Source of the DNA: Hemerocallis citrina
Taxonomy: Eukaryota; Streptophyta; Magnoliopsida; Asparagales; Asphodelaceae
Reading direction: 5' to 3'
DNA length: 64,000 nucleotides
NCBI GenBank assembly: GCA_017893485.1
Contig: CM030359.1
Span: forward strand, 26,495,750 to 26,559,749
In this document: one piece after another, positions 25,001 to 35,074 of the stretch
How the letters are laid out: every line of letters begins with the position of its first letter
How positions within the stretch are numbered: the first letter of the stretch is position 1
The notes under the pieces: generated by a model
What the model saw: only the letters and a program-made list of their open reading frames with translations
Database searches by the model: none
Told to the model about the DNA's origin: nothing
Made by a program: the position numbers and the translations under genes

Positions 25001-27707
25001 CAGTGCAGTGTTTGTATTATTGTATTATTCTGTGGTACCTCAGCTTTATTACCCTGTGATTGACCTCTGCTGATATTGTACATATCAAGTTTATTGATGA
25101 TATTTGTCAAATATTGTAGACTTTCATGGTTGGTTTAAACTTTGAAGTATTAAGGTTTAGTAGTTTCATTGTATTTGTTAGCCTTAAACACTGTTAATGT
25201 GATGGTGCATAATAGAGTGAAGCAGGGGTTTTCAGAATTAATCAAAATGGAGAATGAATATAAAAAAAACTCATTACAAGATTGTGAAGTTATATTGCTA
25301 ATAAAATTACACTAATGACTCTAATTGTTAGATAATATTGAAGATCAGTATGTGCGTACTGTAAAATCATGAATGCTAGCCATCCATGAGTATGTCTAAA
25401 CTGGGTTTTAGGTGGGTCGGCTTTTCACAACAATGGTTTTGAAGCCAGTTCACCCACCTTCCCAAAGATCAATGTCGTACCAATTCGCAGTCCAATCTTA
25501 TCCTAGAAGCTTGGGTGATCTAAAGTCCCATCTAGATGGGAATCAAGATTATCTGTCATTGGAAAATTCGGCATTTCCCTCGTTCTTTGAGATTTCTTTC
25601 CGATTCTAGAAATAGTTAGGATTCTAATTGTTGATCATGGCCAGCTCCTTCTCGTAGTTTTCTTAGGGTGATCTAAAGTCCCTTCTAGATGGGAATCAAG
25701 ATTATCTGTCATTGGAAAATTCGGCATTTCCCTCGTTCTTTGAGATTTCTTTCCGATTCTAGAAATAGTTAGGATTCTAATTGTTGATCATGGCCAGCTC
25801 CTTCTCGTAGTTTCCTCGTTAAGAATTTGGCACTAATCTAAGAGGGAAGGCTGATTATTGTGAAAATTTGTCCTAGTTGTATATAGAACCTTGTGCTCCA
25901 TTAGCTGATGGGAAAATGATCTGACAATGATGAATATCGGTGAAACTCACATCTTTCGAAGATTGCTTGCAATTAGGGCTACAAACGAGCTGAGCTACTC
26001 GCGAGCTAATCAGCTCGAGCTCCGTCAAATCTCGGCTCAAGACGAGCTTGAGTCGAGCTCGAGCTGGAAATCCGAGCTCAATGGCTTAACGAGCCGAGCT
26101 CGAGCTTGGGCTTGCAGTGATTGTTAGGCTAAGCTCGCAAGCTACTCTGCTCGAACTCCATCAAGGCTCGAGCTGAGCTCGAGCTTGAAAACTGAGCTCG
26201 ATTGCTTAACGAGCCGAGCTCGAGCCTCATGATACTCGGCTTGATTTGGCTCGTTTGCAGCCCTACTTGCAATGGATGGTAAATAAGACTTTGTACTTAA
26301 GCAAGTGTCTGAGTCTTAAGTATTTGGATGGGTAACCCATGTAGCAAAATTACCCTGAGCTCCAACTATGTCGCCTTCTCATTCATCCACTTGCAAGTAC
26401 AATTGAAGTTGCAAAACATCAGCTGCAACTGTTGTTTGGATTCAGTTTTCATATAAAAACGATTTCATTGCAAGTGTGTTCACTAGTAAACCAGAACTCG
26501 AGTGTTTCTTTCCACATAGGTAGAAATTTACTTCTTTTAGTAGGCAACTGGGCTCATTGGTTAGTTGTCTACTTACATTTTTTGTATTGTGATCTCACAG
26601 GGAGCAGGAGCCTTTGAGGTTGCAGCCAGTCAGCACCTGGTCAACAATGTAAAGAAGACCATTCAAGGGGTAAGTTACATTAATGTTTTTTTGTCAAATT
26701 CATACAGTAGTTTCTTATTCGGTGGAATCTCTTTGAATAGCGTGCACAACTTGGTGTTGAAGCCTTTGCCAATGCACTCCTCGTCATACCCAAAACATTA
26801 GCTGAGAACTCTGGCCTTGACACACAAGATGTCATCATAGCTCTCACGGTAAATCTCGCACTTGTTTTCTGAAATCACTGGTGATTTGTGTCGAAGTGAA
26901 TATTTCAACAAGTTCTTCTATCTATGACTTTTAGGGCGAGCATGATAGAGGGAACGTTGTGGGTTTGAACCAGCACACAGGAGAACCACTTGACCCACAG
27001 ATGGAGGGCATTTTTGACAATTACTCAGTGAAGCGACAAATTATAAACTCAGGGTAATGCACTAGCTTTTGATATGTTGCAGTGCGTTTTAGGAGCAAAA
27101 ATTATACTATGATGTTCTGGTGTATTCTGTATTTTCACTTGGCAATCCTGAAGTTCCTTTTTGATGCTAATCCACACTAGGACACTAAACTAAAAGGAAT
27201 AATGATTTCTCTTATTTTCTCTTTTGATTTGTCTACTATTGCTTTCTCCTTAAAATAAAATTCAGGAGACATTGTGTGGTAGTTTGTGACATTGGTGTAC
27301 TCCCTGCACATTAGATAATATCAATTGGAAATGATATCAATTTCATATTCATTATCATTGGTCATAGCCAGATATGATTATGTAGACATTTGATCTCTAA
27401 CACGTGTATTGCACTAGCAATTTTCCATCTTTATCTGCCATTCTCATCTTTTTGAACGTTGGAAACCCAATGACTATTTATTAGTTTTATACTGATGAAA
27501 TAATCGAGTCTCGAGCGACCTGCATTTAAAAACACTTGCAGTGTATGTGCTGAAGTATCACAACAACCTCTTTAATTTTACTATCTAATTATCTGAAAAG
27601 ACATTTACTTGCTTACTTTCTTGCATTGCAGGCCGGTCATCGCCTCCCAATTGCTGTTGGTGGATGAGGTTATTCGTGCAGGCCGAAACATGAGGAAACC
27701 GAGCTAA
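6180..27707 (+). CDS. CCT6: T-complex protein 1 subunit zeta (CCT6), 15 exons
   Basis: Exons: 6180-6313, 6393-6456, 6546-6681, 9185-9336, 9435-9482, 14818-14910, 15931-16037, 23241-23355, 23437-23523, 24187-24391, 24510-24604, 26601-26669, 26741-26848, 26935-27053, 27632-27707. Every intron is GT-AG, phases agree throughout, and the sum is 1608 nt, i.e. 535 residues plus stop, the usual length of plant CCT6. The product is one of eight subunits of the cytosolic TRiC/CCT chaperonin, which folds actin, tubulin and other proteins using ATP. Visible group II chaperonin motifs: NLGPKG near residue 36, LTKDGNTLL near 55, the ATPase motif GDGTT at 88-92, and AVRDGL near 393. The C-terminus [15 protein letters not shown] is typical of the family. 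The start follows a leader with a telo-box and begins the conserved [15 protein letters not shown]. Introns 3, 5 and 7 (2.5, 5.3 and 7.2 kb) are packed with transposons, but the exons look intact. Confidence 0.97.
6919..6996. repeat. Poly-G tract of 78 bases in CCT6 intron 3
   Basis: An unbroken run of 78 G. A 13-G run lies at 7290-7302 in the same intron. Such a run can form G-quadruplexes on the coding strand. Its exact length may be a sequencing or assembly estimate. Confidence 0.9.
7004..7200 (+). repeat. Degenerate minisatellite in CCT6 intron 3
   Basis: About three copies of a 55-75 bp unit around ATTGTAGAGTGTTCTAGGGT followed by TTTTCAC and ACCAAT. It lies directly after the poly-G tract. 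Confidence 0.65.
7743..7798. repeat. Poly-C then poly-A tract in CCT6 intron 3
   Basis: A run of 10 C, the interruption GCA, a run of about 30 C, then 13 A. It is a third long G/C homopolymer in this intron. Confidence 0.9.
9604..10073 (-). mobile_element. Non-autonomous Helitron with duplicated 5' part (CCT6 intron 5)
   Basis: On the minus strand the 3' end is a GC hairpin CGTGC-ATC-GCACG about 15 bases before CTAG (9604-9607), flanked by T. The 5' end is TCTCTTCTATTTTAATGGG at 10073, flanked by A. This A/T placement and the lack of a target duplication fit Helitrons. A 216-bp block including the 5' end occurs twice in tandem (ends at 9857 and 10073), so there are two 5' termini and one 3' terminus. 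Confidence 0.7.
11025..11190 (+). mobile_element. MITE family I, truncated
   Basis: Begins GGAGCCCTTCGGTTGAGAAC right after (TG)n(TA)n and matches the left two thirds of the complete copy at 22570-22791. The right terminus is missing. Confidence 0.6.
11203..11550. mobile_element. MITE family II, long palindrome
   Basis: Starts AGTCCCCTTCGGTTGCTCAC after a (TA)n array and ends in GAGCAACCGAAGATT before (TC)n(TA)n. The halves pair almost end to end, for example GCCTAAGATAGCCTAACAAT against its complement near 11440. The RNA would be a hairpin of about 170 bp. Confidence 0.7.
11610..12079. mobile_element. MITE family III: full copy plus partial copy
   Basis: The full copy (11610-11968) begins AGTTCCCTTCCGTTGTGCAC and ends GTGCACAACGGAAGGGGACT. 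Its interior is palindromic around GGATGGACAAATGAATTTC. A partial copy (about 11983-12079) repeats only the right end. Both sit between (TA)n arrays. Confidence 0.7.
13946..14817. other. Rest of CCT6 intron 5
   Basis: AT-rich intronic sequence with no coding signal or recognisable repeat. It ends in a polypyrimidine-poor acceptor TATGCACAG before exon 6. Confidence 0.6.
15563..15600 (-). mobile_element. Helitron 3' end, fragment (CCT6 intron 6)
   Basis: CTAG at 15563 and an adjacent hairpin GTGCATCGCAC on the minus strand resemble the 3' end of the Helitron at 9604. A poly-A run follows. No matching 5' end was found, so only the terminus is claimed. Confidence 0.4.
16117..17931 (+). repeat. 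Three tandem copies of a 605-bp unit (CCT6 intron 7)
   Basis: Copies begin at 16117, 16722 and 17327, each with CAGGTTTAGTTTGTTTTGG, and differ by only a few substitutions and short indels. The second and third follow a TTTTCAG acceptor-like sequence. There is no open reading frame. The near identity suggests recent amplification, and the unit does not look like a transposon. Confidence 0.9.
18155..19937. mobile_element. DNA element with inverted ends (CCT6 intron 7)
   Basis: The left end AAAAGGAGTATGAGCTAGC and the right end (complement AAAAGGGATATGAGCTGC) are inverted over about 28 bases with a few mismatches. Inside is a second inverted pair, TTCCCCAACTAACCCACTTC at 19261-19280 against its complement at about 19479-19498. 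No transposase is seen. The superfamily is unassigned. Confidence 0.5.
19943..20170. repeat. (TA)n and (GA)n microsatellites with truncated MITE III
   Basis: (TA)n at about 19943-19976, (GA)n to 19995, a partial MITE III copy at 19996-20112, then (TA)n and (GA)n to 20170. Confidence 0.8.
20171..20513. mobile_element. MITE family III, full copy
   Basis: Begins GATGTTTCGTTGCGCACTAG and ends CTAGTGCACAACGGAACAT. The interior is palindromic and close to the copy at 11610, including the paired GGATGGACAAATAAATTTC region. Confidence 0.7.
20562..21421 (+). mobile_element. Non-autonomous Helitron A (CCT6 intron 7)
   Basis: The 5' end TCTATATAATAAAACACAAA follows an A. The 3' end carries hairpin CGTGCC-GTA-GGCACG, then about 16 bases, then CTAG followed by T. 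These are the Helitron hallmarks. The interior is AT-rich without coding. Two minus-strand relatives lie at 22090-22559 and 33202-34135. Confidence 0.85.
21422..22089. repeat. Long (AT)n arrays with MITE family IV between Helitrons
   Basis: (AT)n arrays lie at about 21423-21472, 21604-21664 and 22011-22089. Between them are a short palindromic repeat around ATAGCGGCAA (21473-21603) and a MITE-like unit (about 21665-22010) beginning GGGAAGTGATCATGTGAGAAC and ending AGGAGTTCACATT. Confidence 0.7.
22090..22559 (-). mobile_element. Non-autonomous Helitron B (CCT6 intron 7)
   Basis: On the minus strand it starts TCTATATAATAAAACACAAA at 22559 and ends with hairpin CGTGCC-GTA-GGCACG and CTAG at 22090, between A and T. 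It is a shortened inverted relative of Helitron A, about 670 bases away. Confidence 0.85.
22570..22791. mobile_element. MITE family I, complete (222 bp)
   Basis: Terminal inverted repeats GGGAGCCCTTCGGTTGAGAA and its complement at 22772-22791, with (TA)n on both sides. It directly abuts Helitron B. A truncated copy lies at 11025. Confidence 0.8.
25513..25817 (+). repeat. 153-bp tandem duplication (CCT6 intron 11)
   Basis: Two copies beginning GGGTGATCTAAAGTCCC at 25513 and 25666, nearly identical. No coding role is seen. Confidence 0.85.
25974..26265. mobile_element. hAT-like MITE with GAGCTCGAGC repeats (CCT6 intron 11)
   Basis: Inverted ends TAGGGCTACAAACGAGC and GGCTCGTTTGCAGCCCTA are flanked by a perfect 8-bp target duplication CTTGCAAT (25966-25973 and 26266-26273). 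An 8-bp duplication and TAGGG ends fit the hAT superfamily. The 292-bp body is built of inverted GAGCTCGAGC-type motifs. Confidence 0.85.
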
Positions 27708-29637
27708 TCTATTCCAGTATGTGCGTGGGATTTGTTAATCTCTCCCGTATAATATTGCTTAATTTTGGCATGTGGGCATGAAGGTATTGAGGAGGTGTTG
27801 GCCAAATGTTGTAATAGAACCTTTGCTAGTTCATTTTATCTAGGGTTTTTTTAAGGGATGAACTGATATGATTGTGCTTGTATTGGAAAGTGCAAAGGGA
27901 TTGTGTGCTCATTATAATATAAACTTGGCCTCAGTTTTGGGTTTTTCTCTGGTCCTCGATGAGCATTGAGATTTGTTACCGTCAACTTTGGGATTTCAGC
28001 TGGCATTAACATTCCCATTGTTTTGCATTTCTTTCCCCCCGTTATGCGCGGTTTATATATTTTCATATAAATTTTAGAAGTATGTTAATGCATATACAAG
28101 TCATTGAAGGCTAAACCCCTTGAGCTTCATGCTTTGGTAGGTAAACTCTGCTGACTTGTGTACCCCTGAACGATCCACCTCTTTTTTAGATAGTTTTGTG
28201 GTACTATCTCACCTTGCATCACATGTCAGAAAGTGTTGTTATTTTTAGGGTTAAATAACTCTTTTACTATTCAAAACGTGTTTTATAAATCACTCTTACT
28301 ATTTGACACTTGGTGTTTTATTACTCAAGCACTGATAAAGAGAATGGAATGGTTCATTGTCAAGGAAATTATTTGCGTTATGTGGAACTGCTACTTTTAA
28401 TAGTGGCTAAATTTTTAAAATGGCTAAATTTAAAAAAACCCCTTGAATTATTTGAGTTTTTTGCCTATATAGACCACTTTTAAAAATTATTTGTGTTTTT
28501 GGGCCAGTTTTCCAACTATTAGCTAGAGATGCATTCGGATCGGATACAGATTGGATATTGGCTATACCAATATCCGTATCCGCATTTCAAAGACAGATTC
28601 GGATACGGATACAGATATGACTCGGAAAATAAAAATCATATTCGTATCTGCAATTTTTGGATATAGATGCGAATTGGATACGGTCTACCGGATAACGGAT
28701 ACGAATTTGGATATCAAATATAAAGTTTTTGCTATTTATTTTTCATAACTAGTACTTAAGACATGGATATCACTGAATTGTGGATATTGATTTCCATATC
28801 TAATCACAAAATGAAAATCAACAGAATAAAAGAGGTGAATGAAAATTTATTTCAAATATATCTCTCTTATAAAAATGAATACAGTATGCACTTACGTGTC
28901 AATTTTGCATTGGTTTAAATCTGATTATTAACCTTTTTCACCAGGACTGTGTGGCGTTATTGAAAAAGACAGTACTTCGGAGGAACTGCAGTACTGCAGG
29001 AATGGCGACTTGAGCCCCTGCAAATATTTTTGAAAAAAACGTATAAGAGCATGTACTCAACAAAATGTTTGTCAATCCTGTACATAACAGTAAATCCACC
29101 AAAATAATAAAATCCACCAAGTTATCAGCATTAATCTACAAGCCAAAAAGAAAGAGGTTTGCAGCATTGACTAAGAAGCTCAAGAAAAAAATTGTAGTGA
29201 CGGCACAGATTATTACCAATTTAGAATTACTTCCACTAGTTAATGCATAGTCAGAATAGCCCGGAAGGGCAAAATCAAAGACAAAGATCCTCTATTTGTG
29301 TATTCCTGAAAGATAAATCAAAAGATTCCTCAAGTTTTCTCTAAAAGTGGATTCCAAATATCTATTCCTATTAACAAAAGCTTGAAACTCCAACAAAGTC
29401 CTTCCCAGCTCAGGATCAAATGACTAAATATCATTGATACCCAGCTCCTAAAACCAAATATGACATGCTCTAAGAAGGTTATAACATATTAATAGTAGAA
29501 GAAATTTTAAAGATTGTAAAGATAAAGAATCAATAAGAAACTTGCTCAAGGAGAAGTTTATAAGAAGCACTAGAAAAGGGCACATCCAAGATCTTCCCGT
29601 CTTTAATTACCTTTGCAGCAATCTTCCTTAACAGGAC
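27708..29637. other. CCT6 3' UTR and intergenic DNA
   Basis: The first 200-350 bases after the stop are the likely 3' UTR; a polyadenylation site was not fixed. Around 28540-28760 there is a run of degenerate GGATACGGATAC-like repeats. The remainder shows no coding signal, and the short ORFs here look random. Confidence 0.6.
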
Positions 29638-30229
29638 TGATATGGCTAAAAATGGGATTAAATCGGAACCATCCAAATCGGACGCGAATATTAAAGTCTT
29701 GGGGGTAATATGGTAATTTTACCCACAAATGGGTCTGAAGTGGGTATTGGATCTTCTCCTCAAAGACTCAATAACCCACGAACAGATCCACCTCAACTGG
29801 GTACGGGTTTCAACCCGCAGCAAACCCAGTCCAGCAGGATAGAATTAGGGTTTCTGATTAATCCTAATCAACGGCCCTGATTCGTATCTATCCGTTCACT
29901 GGAAATTAGGGATTACATTCCTAATTTGTTCCTAGGAATTACATTCCGAATCTGATCCCAAAGGCAGCTATAAATACCCCCCATCCACCACCTTTAAGAG
30001 GTAATCAATCTTTTGCCAATTTACGCTCTCTCATAATCCTCTCTGATTACTGACTTGAGCGTCGGAGGGTGCGTCGCCGGGATCAACCCCGGTGTACCGC
30101 ACTTTTTGCAGGTGAGCGGCGGGAGTCAACGGTCAAACTCCGACAAAGAGGTTAAGGATTGATTATTCAGTTTCCCTAAGAATCCACAAATACTATCTGT
30201 TTGCCCCCACACCAGATTTAGCGGTAACA
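29638..30229 (+). repeat. LTR of copy A (592 bp)
   Basis: Starts TGATATGGCTAAAAATGGGA and ends GCGGTAACA. Three bases later comes TGGCACCATCTGTGGGAA, the primer site region (TGGCGCC-like, with one change). It aligns with the LTRs at 46484-47065 and 60011-60580. Confidence 0.85.
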
Positions 30230-30299
30230 GATTGGCACCATCTGTGGGAACCCACGAATAGTGATCCTTCCTCTCCCGTTGGTCAGATCTTACCCAGCC

Positions 30300-31770
30300 A
30301 TGCCTCCCCGAAAGCTAAGATCCAGAGGGTCCAACCGTGGACCCACTCATCCTCAACCACAACAGGAGATCCCCCTCCAAACTGTCCAGCCGGCGGGACT
30401 TCCTCCTTAACCTGATCAGGCCCCACAGCAGGACCAACCTCCTCCTCAGAATCTTCAACCCCCTCGCGGCCAAACCGGGCCTCAGAATCCCGGTGCGGGG
30501 GGCTCCCGGCCCAATCCTCAGAAACAACCTCTCCAACATGATTGCATCTCCGTGCACAATCCCTCTACCGATTCCATGGCATCCCACAACCCCCGAGCTT
30601 CCGATGACTTTCGCAATACCATCCTCAATCGGCAGAAGGAAGAGGATCTTCGCTGCCGTTTGGATGAAAAACGGGCCCGAGAGGGAGCCTCCCGCCAACA
30701 ACGTCCAAATGAGCGATCTCCTCATCCCCGAGACTACAGAAGGTCCCCTCCTTGCCGAGGGCGGAGAGAGTCCCCCGGCCACCATAGGAGAAGACCTCAC
30801 TCTCCTGACGATCGGCGACCTCCGAGGAACGATGACGCACCCATCACTCGTGCCGAGTTCCAGCAATTCCAAGCAACCATCTTACAAGCCATCAATCTCC
30901 GATCCAACAACAACAATGCTTGGAGGGTCCCCACTCCTCCTCCGGTCCAAAGTCCTCGCCGACGGTCCCTACCTCCTCCCCCAGCTCCTAGCAATCCCCA
31001 GCACATTCCTAGTCCTCGTCACTCCCGGAGCTACCATCGTCGTAGCCCCCGCTCTCCCTCGTACGAAGATGAGTCCAGAGGCTCGTTTGATTACCGTCGA
31101 AGGGATGACACTGGCTACCGTCGTTTCCACAAAATGGAGAGGTGCTTGGGTCAGCTAGACAGAGAAGAAGAGCTTAGAGGAAGGACCCTCCGTCCAAGCC
31201 GACCTCCTTTCTCTCGGACCATCATGGAGGTGCCCGTTCCAATAGGCTTCAAGCCTCCATAATTCGAGACTTATTCCGGGAAGTCTGATCCCGTCGATCA
31301 CATCGAAAGCTTTAAGACCCTCATGCTAATCCACCAAGCTTCTGATGCTTTGCTGTGCAAAACCTTTCTCGCTACTCTTAAGGGTCCGGCCAGGGAATGG
31401 TACTCTCGCCTCGCCCCATCCTCAATATTATCCTTCGAGCAATTCGAGACCCTCTTCGTCACCCACTTCGTGAGTAGTCGCCGAACTGAGAAGACCAGCA
31501 TTTCGCTACTCTACCTCAACCAGAAGAAGGGTGAGAAGCTGAGAGACTATGTGAAAAGGTTCACCGCGGAAGCCAGGTCCATCGCTTCCTTCGACCAGTC
31601 GGTCGCTGCAGCAGCATTCCAATCGAATGTCCTTAACTCTAGCCTTCGGTCCTCCCTCGCCAAGAAGCCCCCGCAGAACTTCTTCGACCTCCTTCTCCGA
31701 AGCGAGAAGTATATCCGGGCTGAGGAAGCTGAGCATCGCCCCATTTTTGAGGGACCTTCCGTGATCATAC
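30300..31770 (+). pseudogene. gag pseudogene of copy A
   Basis: One reading frame from the ATG at 30300 runs to the truncation, broken by two in-frame stops (30408-30410 and 31260-31262). The N-terminal part is rich in Pro, Gln and Arg. The Retrotrans_gag core is clear after 31290: DHIESFKTLM, LKGPAREWYSRL, FEQFETLFVTHF, EKLRDYVKRFTAEA. The same core occurs in copies B and C. It would have formed the capsid of the virus-like particle; this copy cannot make a whole protein. Confidence 0.8.
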
Positions 31771-32896
31771 ACTTAGAGCCATGTTCCCCGATCTATAGGA
31801 TCATACATCACAACCACACTGCACGGTGGCCGTAGCCTGGAAAAGAGGCAACTGGAAGCCACCCTTTAAATAATTGCTCGACCTGGGCTCTCAGTTTAGA
31901 CTCATGGAACTTCAGACCTACATCACCAAAGCTGGAATTAGTTGCTCTCAGGGTCCAGATAAGAAATCTGGGGGATTGAAAAAGAACAGCACATTCACCG
32001 TTCACTCCCTATATAACCGCATTCACTTTAGTGGATGTACCCCAAAGTGGTCATGCGTCACTTGGAGGATGCAAGCCCCGCTGAAAATCAAAGCTTTTTT
32101 ATGGCTGGTGCTGAACGATGCGATTTTGACTAGAGAAAACCTCACTAAATGCCAACCGAATGTGGATTCTCATTGTGGATTCTGCCAAGCTGCCATAGAG
32201 ACTAGAGACCACCTTTTTCTATAGTGTCCTAGGAGTAAAGCGGTACTCGTTGAGGTACTCAGCGCCCTGGGGACGAATCAGTACCCCAGTGTGTATGAGG
32301 ACCTGTGGGTAGGTTCAAAATTTGCTACTGAGAGAAGAACTATGAGAGAAGCGTGGTATATCACTATCGCCGCAACGATCTGGATTCTATGGCTAGACAT
32401 GAATAATTTTTATTTTCGTTGAACTTGTAATAATTTTTCCGATAATTTGACTCGCATTATGCATTTTATTTTATTTTGGGCTAATGTGGCAGCAGCAGGT
32501 CCCAGGGGAGGATAGCGAGCGTATTCCAGGTTGAGGATTTTGATGATGATGAAGTCAAGATTGGTCCGACGATCGACTTACAGCCAGCTTGGCCTTTTAC
32601 TGTTGATTGATCCCCACCGCCCCAGGATTTGTTGGGGGGATATGATGTATTTTGTTTAGACGCATGTATGTTTCGGCCATTCTGATCTTCTTTTGTCCCA
32701 CTCCCCATGTTTGGGGTAGAGTTTATGTACTTTTACTATGATTGTAGGACCTTATATTTGGCTCAGTACTCTGATTTTATTTTATTAACTCTTTATTAAT
32801 GAAACAGGGTGGCAATACGGTGAATACGCCACCCTTTTCTTCACCAATTCAGAAAAGAAAGAAAGAAAGAAAAGATTAAAAAAAAAAAAAAAAACC
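31765..32896 (+). mobile_element. LINE 3' fragment with zf-RVT domain
   Basis: The ORF at 31874-32224 encodes the zinc-binding region found C-terminal to the reverse transcriptase in plant LINEs: FTVHSLYNRIHF, WRMQAPLKIKAFLWLVLND, then CGFCQ and RDHLFL. A 3' UTR follows and ends in (AAAG)n and an A-run at about 32860-32896. The upstream endonuclease and RT are missing, as expected for 5' truncation. It abuts the truncated gag element. Confidence 0.7.
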
Positions 32897-33201
32897 TACA
32901 TCATATTATCATACAAAACTTACTACCAAACAAACCAAATGTATGGGTATTTATAACTGTAGGGCCCATTTGGGACTTACCAACATAATTTTTTTTAAAT
33001 GTTATGTCCAATACCTTTAGCTTGCCATAAAAAAAACAAAAACAAAAACAAAACAAAAACAAAAAAAAACCTAATCTTATTAATTAACATTCTTAAATCC
33101 ATTCATTCGTATAATTTTATGAATCTCTTTTAATCAAGGATGGCTTGCACCGGTTTCTTCTCATAGGATGCGAGAGAGAGTGTATTAATTTTATATATGG
33201 A
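32897..33201. other. Intergenic, nothing recognised
   Basis: AT-rich sequence between the LINE tail and Helitron C, with A-rich runs near 33030-33070 and no coding signal. Confidence 0.5.
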
Positions 33202-34135
33202 CTAGATTTATCCGTGGGCACGTGCCTACGACACGTCTTCGGAACGATGCAGCATATGAAAGACTTGTAAACAGTAAAATAACAATTATTTAGCCCAGGC
33301 TTGAATAGTAAAACAATAATTAGTTGTAAATAAAAGTCCATGTTTCCATTAGTATATGTTGAAAAATAATTATAAATAGGGGTGTAAAATCCAACTTCTT
33401 AGAACTTTGAGTGTGAAAAATTTAACTGTTGATGAGATATTTACTATTTTCAATGTAACATAAGCAATAAAAAATTTGAAAATTTACAAACCTGAAATCT
33501 GAAAATATAAATTTCTGACTAAATAGATAGAATGAGAGAGTGAGAAAAAAAAATTAAAAAAAATAAAGAAGTTGTTTTTGGGAATTTGAATTTGAGTTTT
33601 GGGGGAGGGGGGACTTTTGGGTGGGAAAATATGTTTTGCGAGGTTAGATTTTTTTTTTTTGACTGGCAAAAGGTAGGAGTATCCAACCTCACGAGAGAAT
33701 ATATTATATATGTAAGTGAAAAGAGTTAACAGGGGTTACAAAATGATCCTAGTAGATTGGCGACATTGAGATGTTGTGTGCATAACTAAGTTCGGAATAG
33801 CATACCGTTGTAGCGTAGAGAGGGCATTGGACATCTGTCGTGCACCTCAACTAGCCCAAAGATATGATCCCATCCCCTAGATATGCTCCGCAACAATCTC
33901 ACACAAAAGAGCCAATCCACCAAAAAGCTAACCGAGCAAAATATAGTTAACAAAACAAAGTCTAGGACAAACACTATCCTCAAAAAAACAGAACAACACC
34001 ATAGCTGAGAAGCAGAGTCGCGGATCACGCTTGGGAACTCCTTATGCTTGTTTGAGGTTAGATTTGGACTCTTGATTTTAACCCTATTGAATGAGAGCTA
34101 TTTGATAGCTTTCTCTTTGTGTTTTATTATATAGA
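33202..34135 (-). mobile_element. Non-autonomous Helitron C
   Basis: On the minus strand it begins TCTATATAATAAAACACAAA at 34135 and ends near a decayed hairpin (GTGTCGTAGGCACG) with CTAG at 33202, between A and T. From about 33650 to 34055 it holds an unrelated segment starting after a T-run, probably a later insertion. The ends match Helitrons A and B. Confidence 0.75.
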
Positions 34136-34772
34136 TGACTAAAACCTTATTCCGAAACACAAGAAGGTTCACTTCGATTTTTATTATTTGAGTGCAAAGA
34201 TGACACAAATCTTTTAGTTTACTTTCACTATGTTAATAATTTGTTTTCATTTTAAGGTCGGTGCAAATTATATGCCGACAAACACATAACTCTAGGATAA
34301 ATGAATTGAGAGATTTTATTAGGATGGATATCATCTAGTACGATATCAAGGGTAATTATTGATCCAGTAGTTGAGGAGGGTTAGCTGTAGGTTAGCATTT
34401 ATCTGAACGAAAATTTTCAGTCTTTTTCAATAGGATTGTCACATACACAACTCCACTTTATGGAGAAAGATCTCCAGATACATCCACCTTGCTCATAAGT
34501 GCAAAAATGTATCTACAAAAACTTGCACGAATGAGATATCTCTCTCTCCTGTAGAGACAAAATCAAGTACCTCAAATTAACCAACCCTAAGCCAGTTAAA
34601 ATCGTTTCACAACTTATAGGAGCTTGCATTGTGACTTACATATATTTTGATTGGTGGTTTAAATTAATTCCGTTGCATCCTCACAATACTCCTACATCAT
34701 GTTCAAAAATTAAGCAAAAGGATGTAGAAAATTTGTTTATACTGAAAACGGGAAGAAGAAAAAAAACCACAA
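34136..34772. other. Intergenic, nothing recognised
   Basis: AT-rich sequence between Helitron C and the 91-aa ORF. No repeat ends or coding signal were seen. Confidence 0.5.
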
Positions 34773-35048
34773 TTAGCAATCTTTTTTTTTGATCTCCTTC
34801 TTCTTGTCCTTCTTCTTCTCTCCTCCAGTTCCAGTATTAGCAAGAATAAGAAGAACAAGTTGGCTACAGAAACTGATTGCAATTTTGAGGACTTTGAGTG
34901 AAACAGAGATCTCGACACCACCATCCTTCAACATATTTTCTGTCCGAATCGATTTAAGTGCCAACTTCCTCGCCTGCTCTTTGTCAATATCAAATTTCCC
35001 AATACGGTGGCTCCTCAACATGATCCCACCTTTGCTCGGCCTCGGCAT
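34773..35048 (-). CDS. Hypothetical 91-aa ORF, unrecognised
   Basis: It starts MPRPSKGGIMLRSHRIGKFD and ends in a lysine-rich tail (GEKKKDKKKEIKKKDC). The middle has a short hydrophobic segment (LVLLILANTG). The leader is CT-rich, like many plant 5' UTRs, and the first 50 codons look protein-like. I do not recognise a family. It may be a first exon read into an intron, or a gene fragment. Confidence 0.25.
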   Translation of the reverse strand: MPRPSKGGIMLRSHRIGKFDIDKEQARKLALKSIRTENMLKDGGVEISVSLKVLKIAISFCSQLVLLILANTGTGGEKKKDKKKEIKKKDC

Positions 35049-35074
35049 CAGAAAAGGGACGACGATTGAATAAG

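Larger units (their letters stand above)
29638..31770 (+). mobile_element. Ty3-type gag element, copy A (3'-truncated)
   Basis: Complete 5' LTR, primer site and gag on the plus strand; the sequence leaves the element near 31755-31770. No pol is present. Copies B (minus, ending 47065) and C (plus, from 60011) are the same family by LTR ends, primer site and gag. Confidence 0.8.

Noticed and set aside
27390..27420. Possible Helitron 3' end (CACGTGTATTGCACTAG) in CCT6 intron 14
   Set aside because: The hairpin is imperfect, the base after CTAG is C rather than T, and no 5' end was found.
30337..31158. 273-aa ORF on the plus strand and a 185-aa ORF on the minus strand
   Set aside because: Both are shadows of the gag frame that starts at 30300, which alone carries the Gag motifs.
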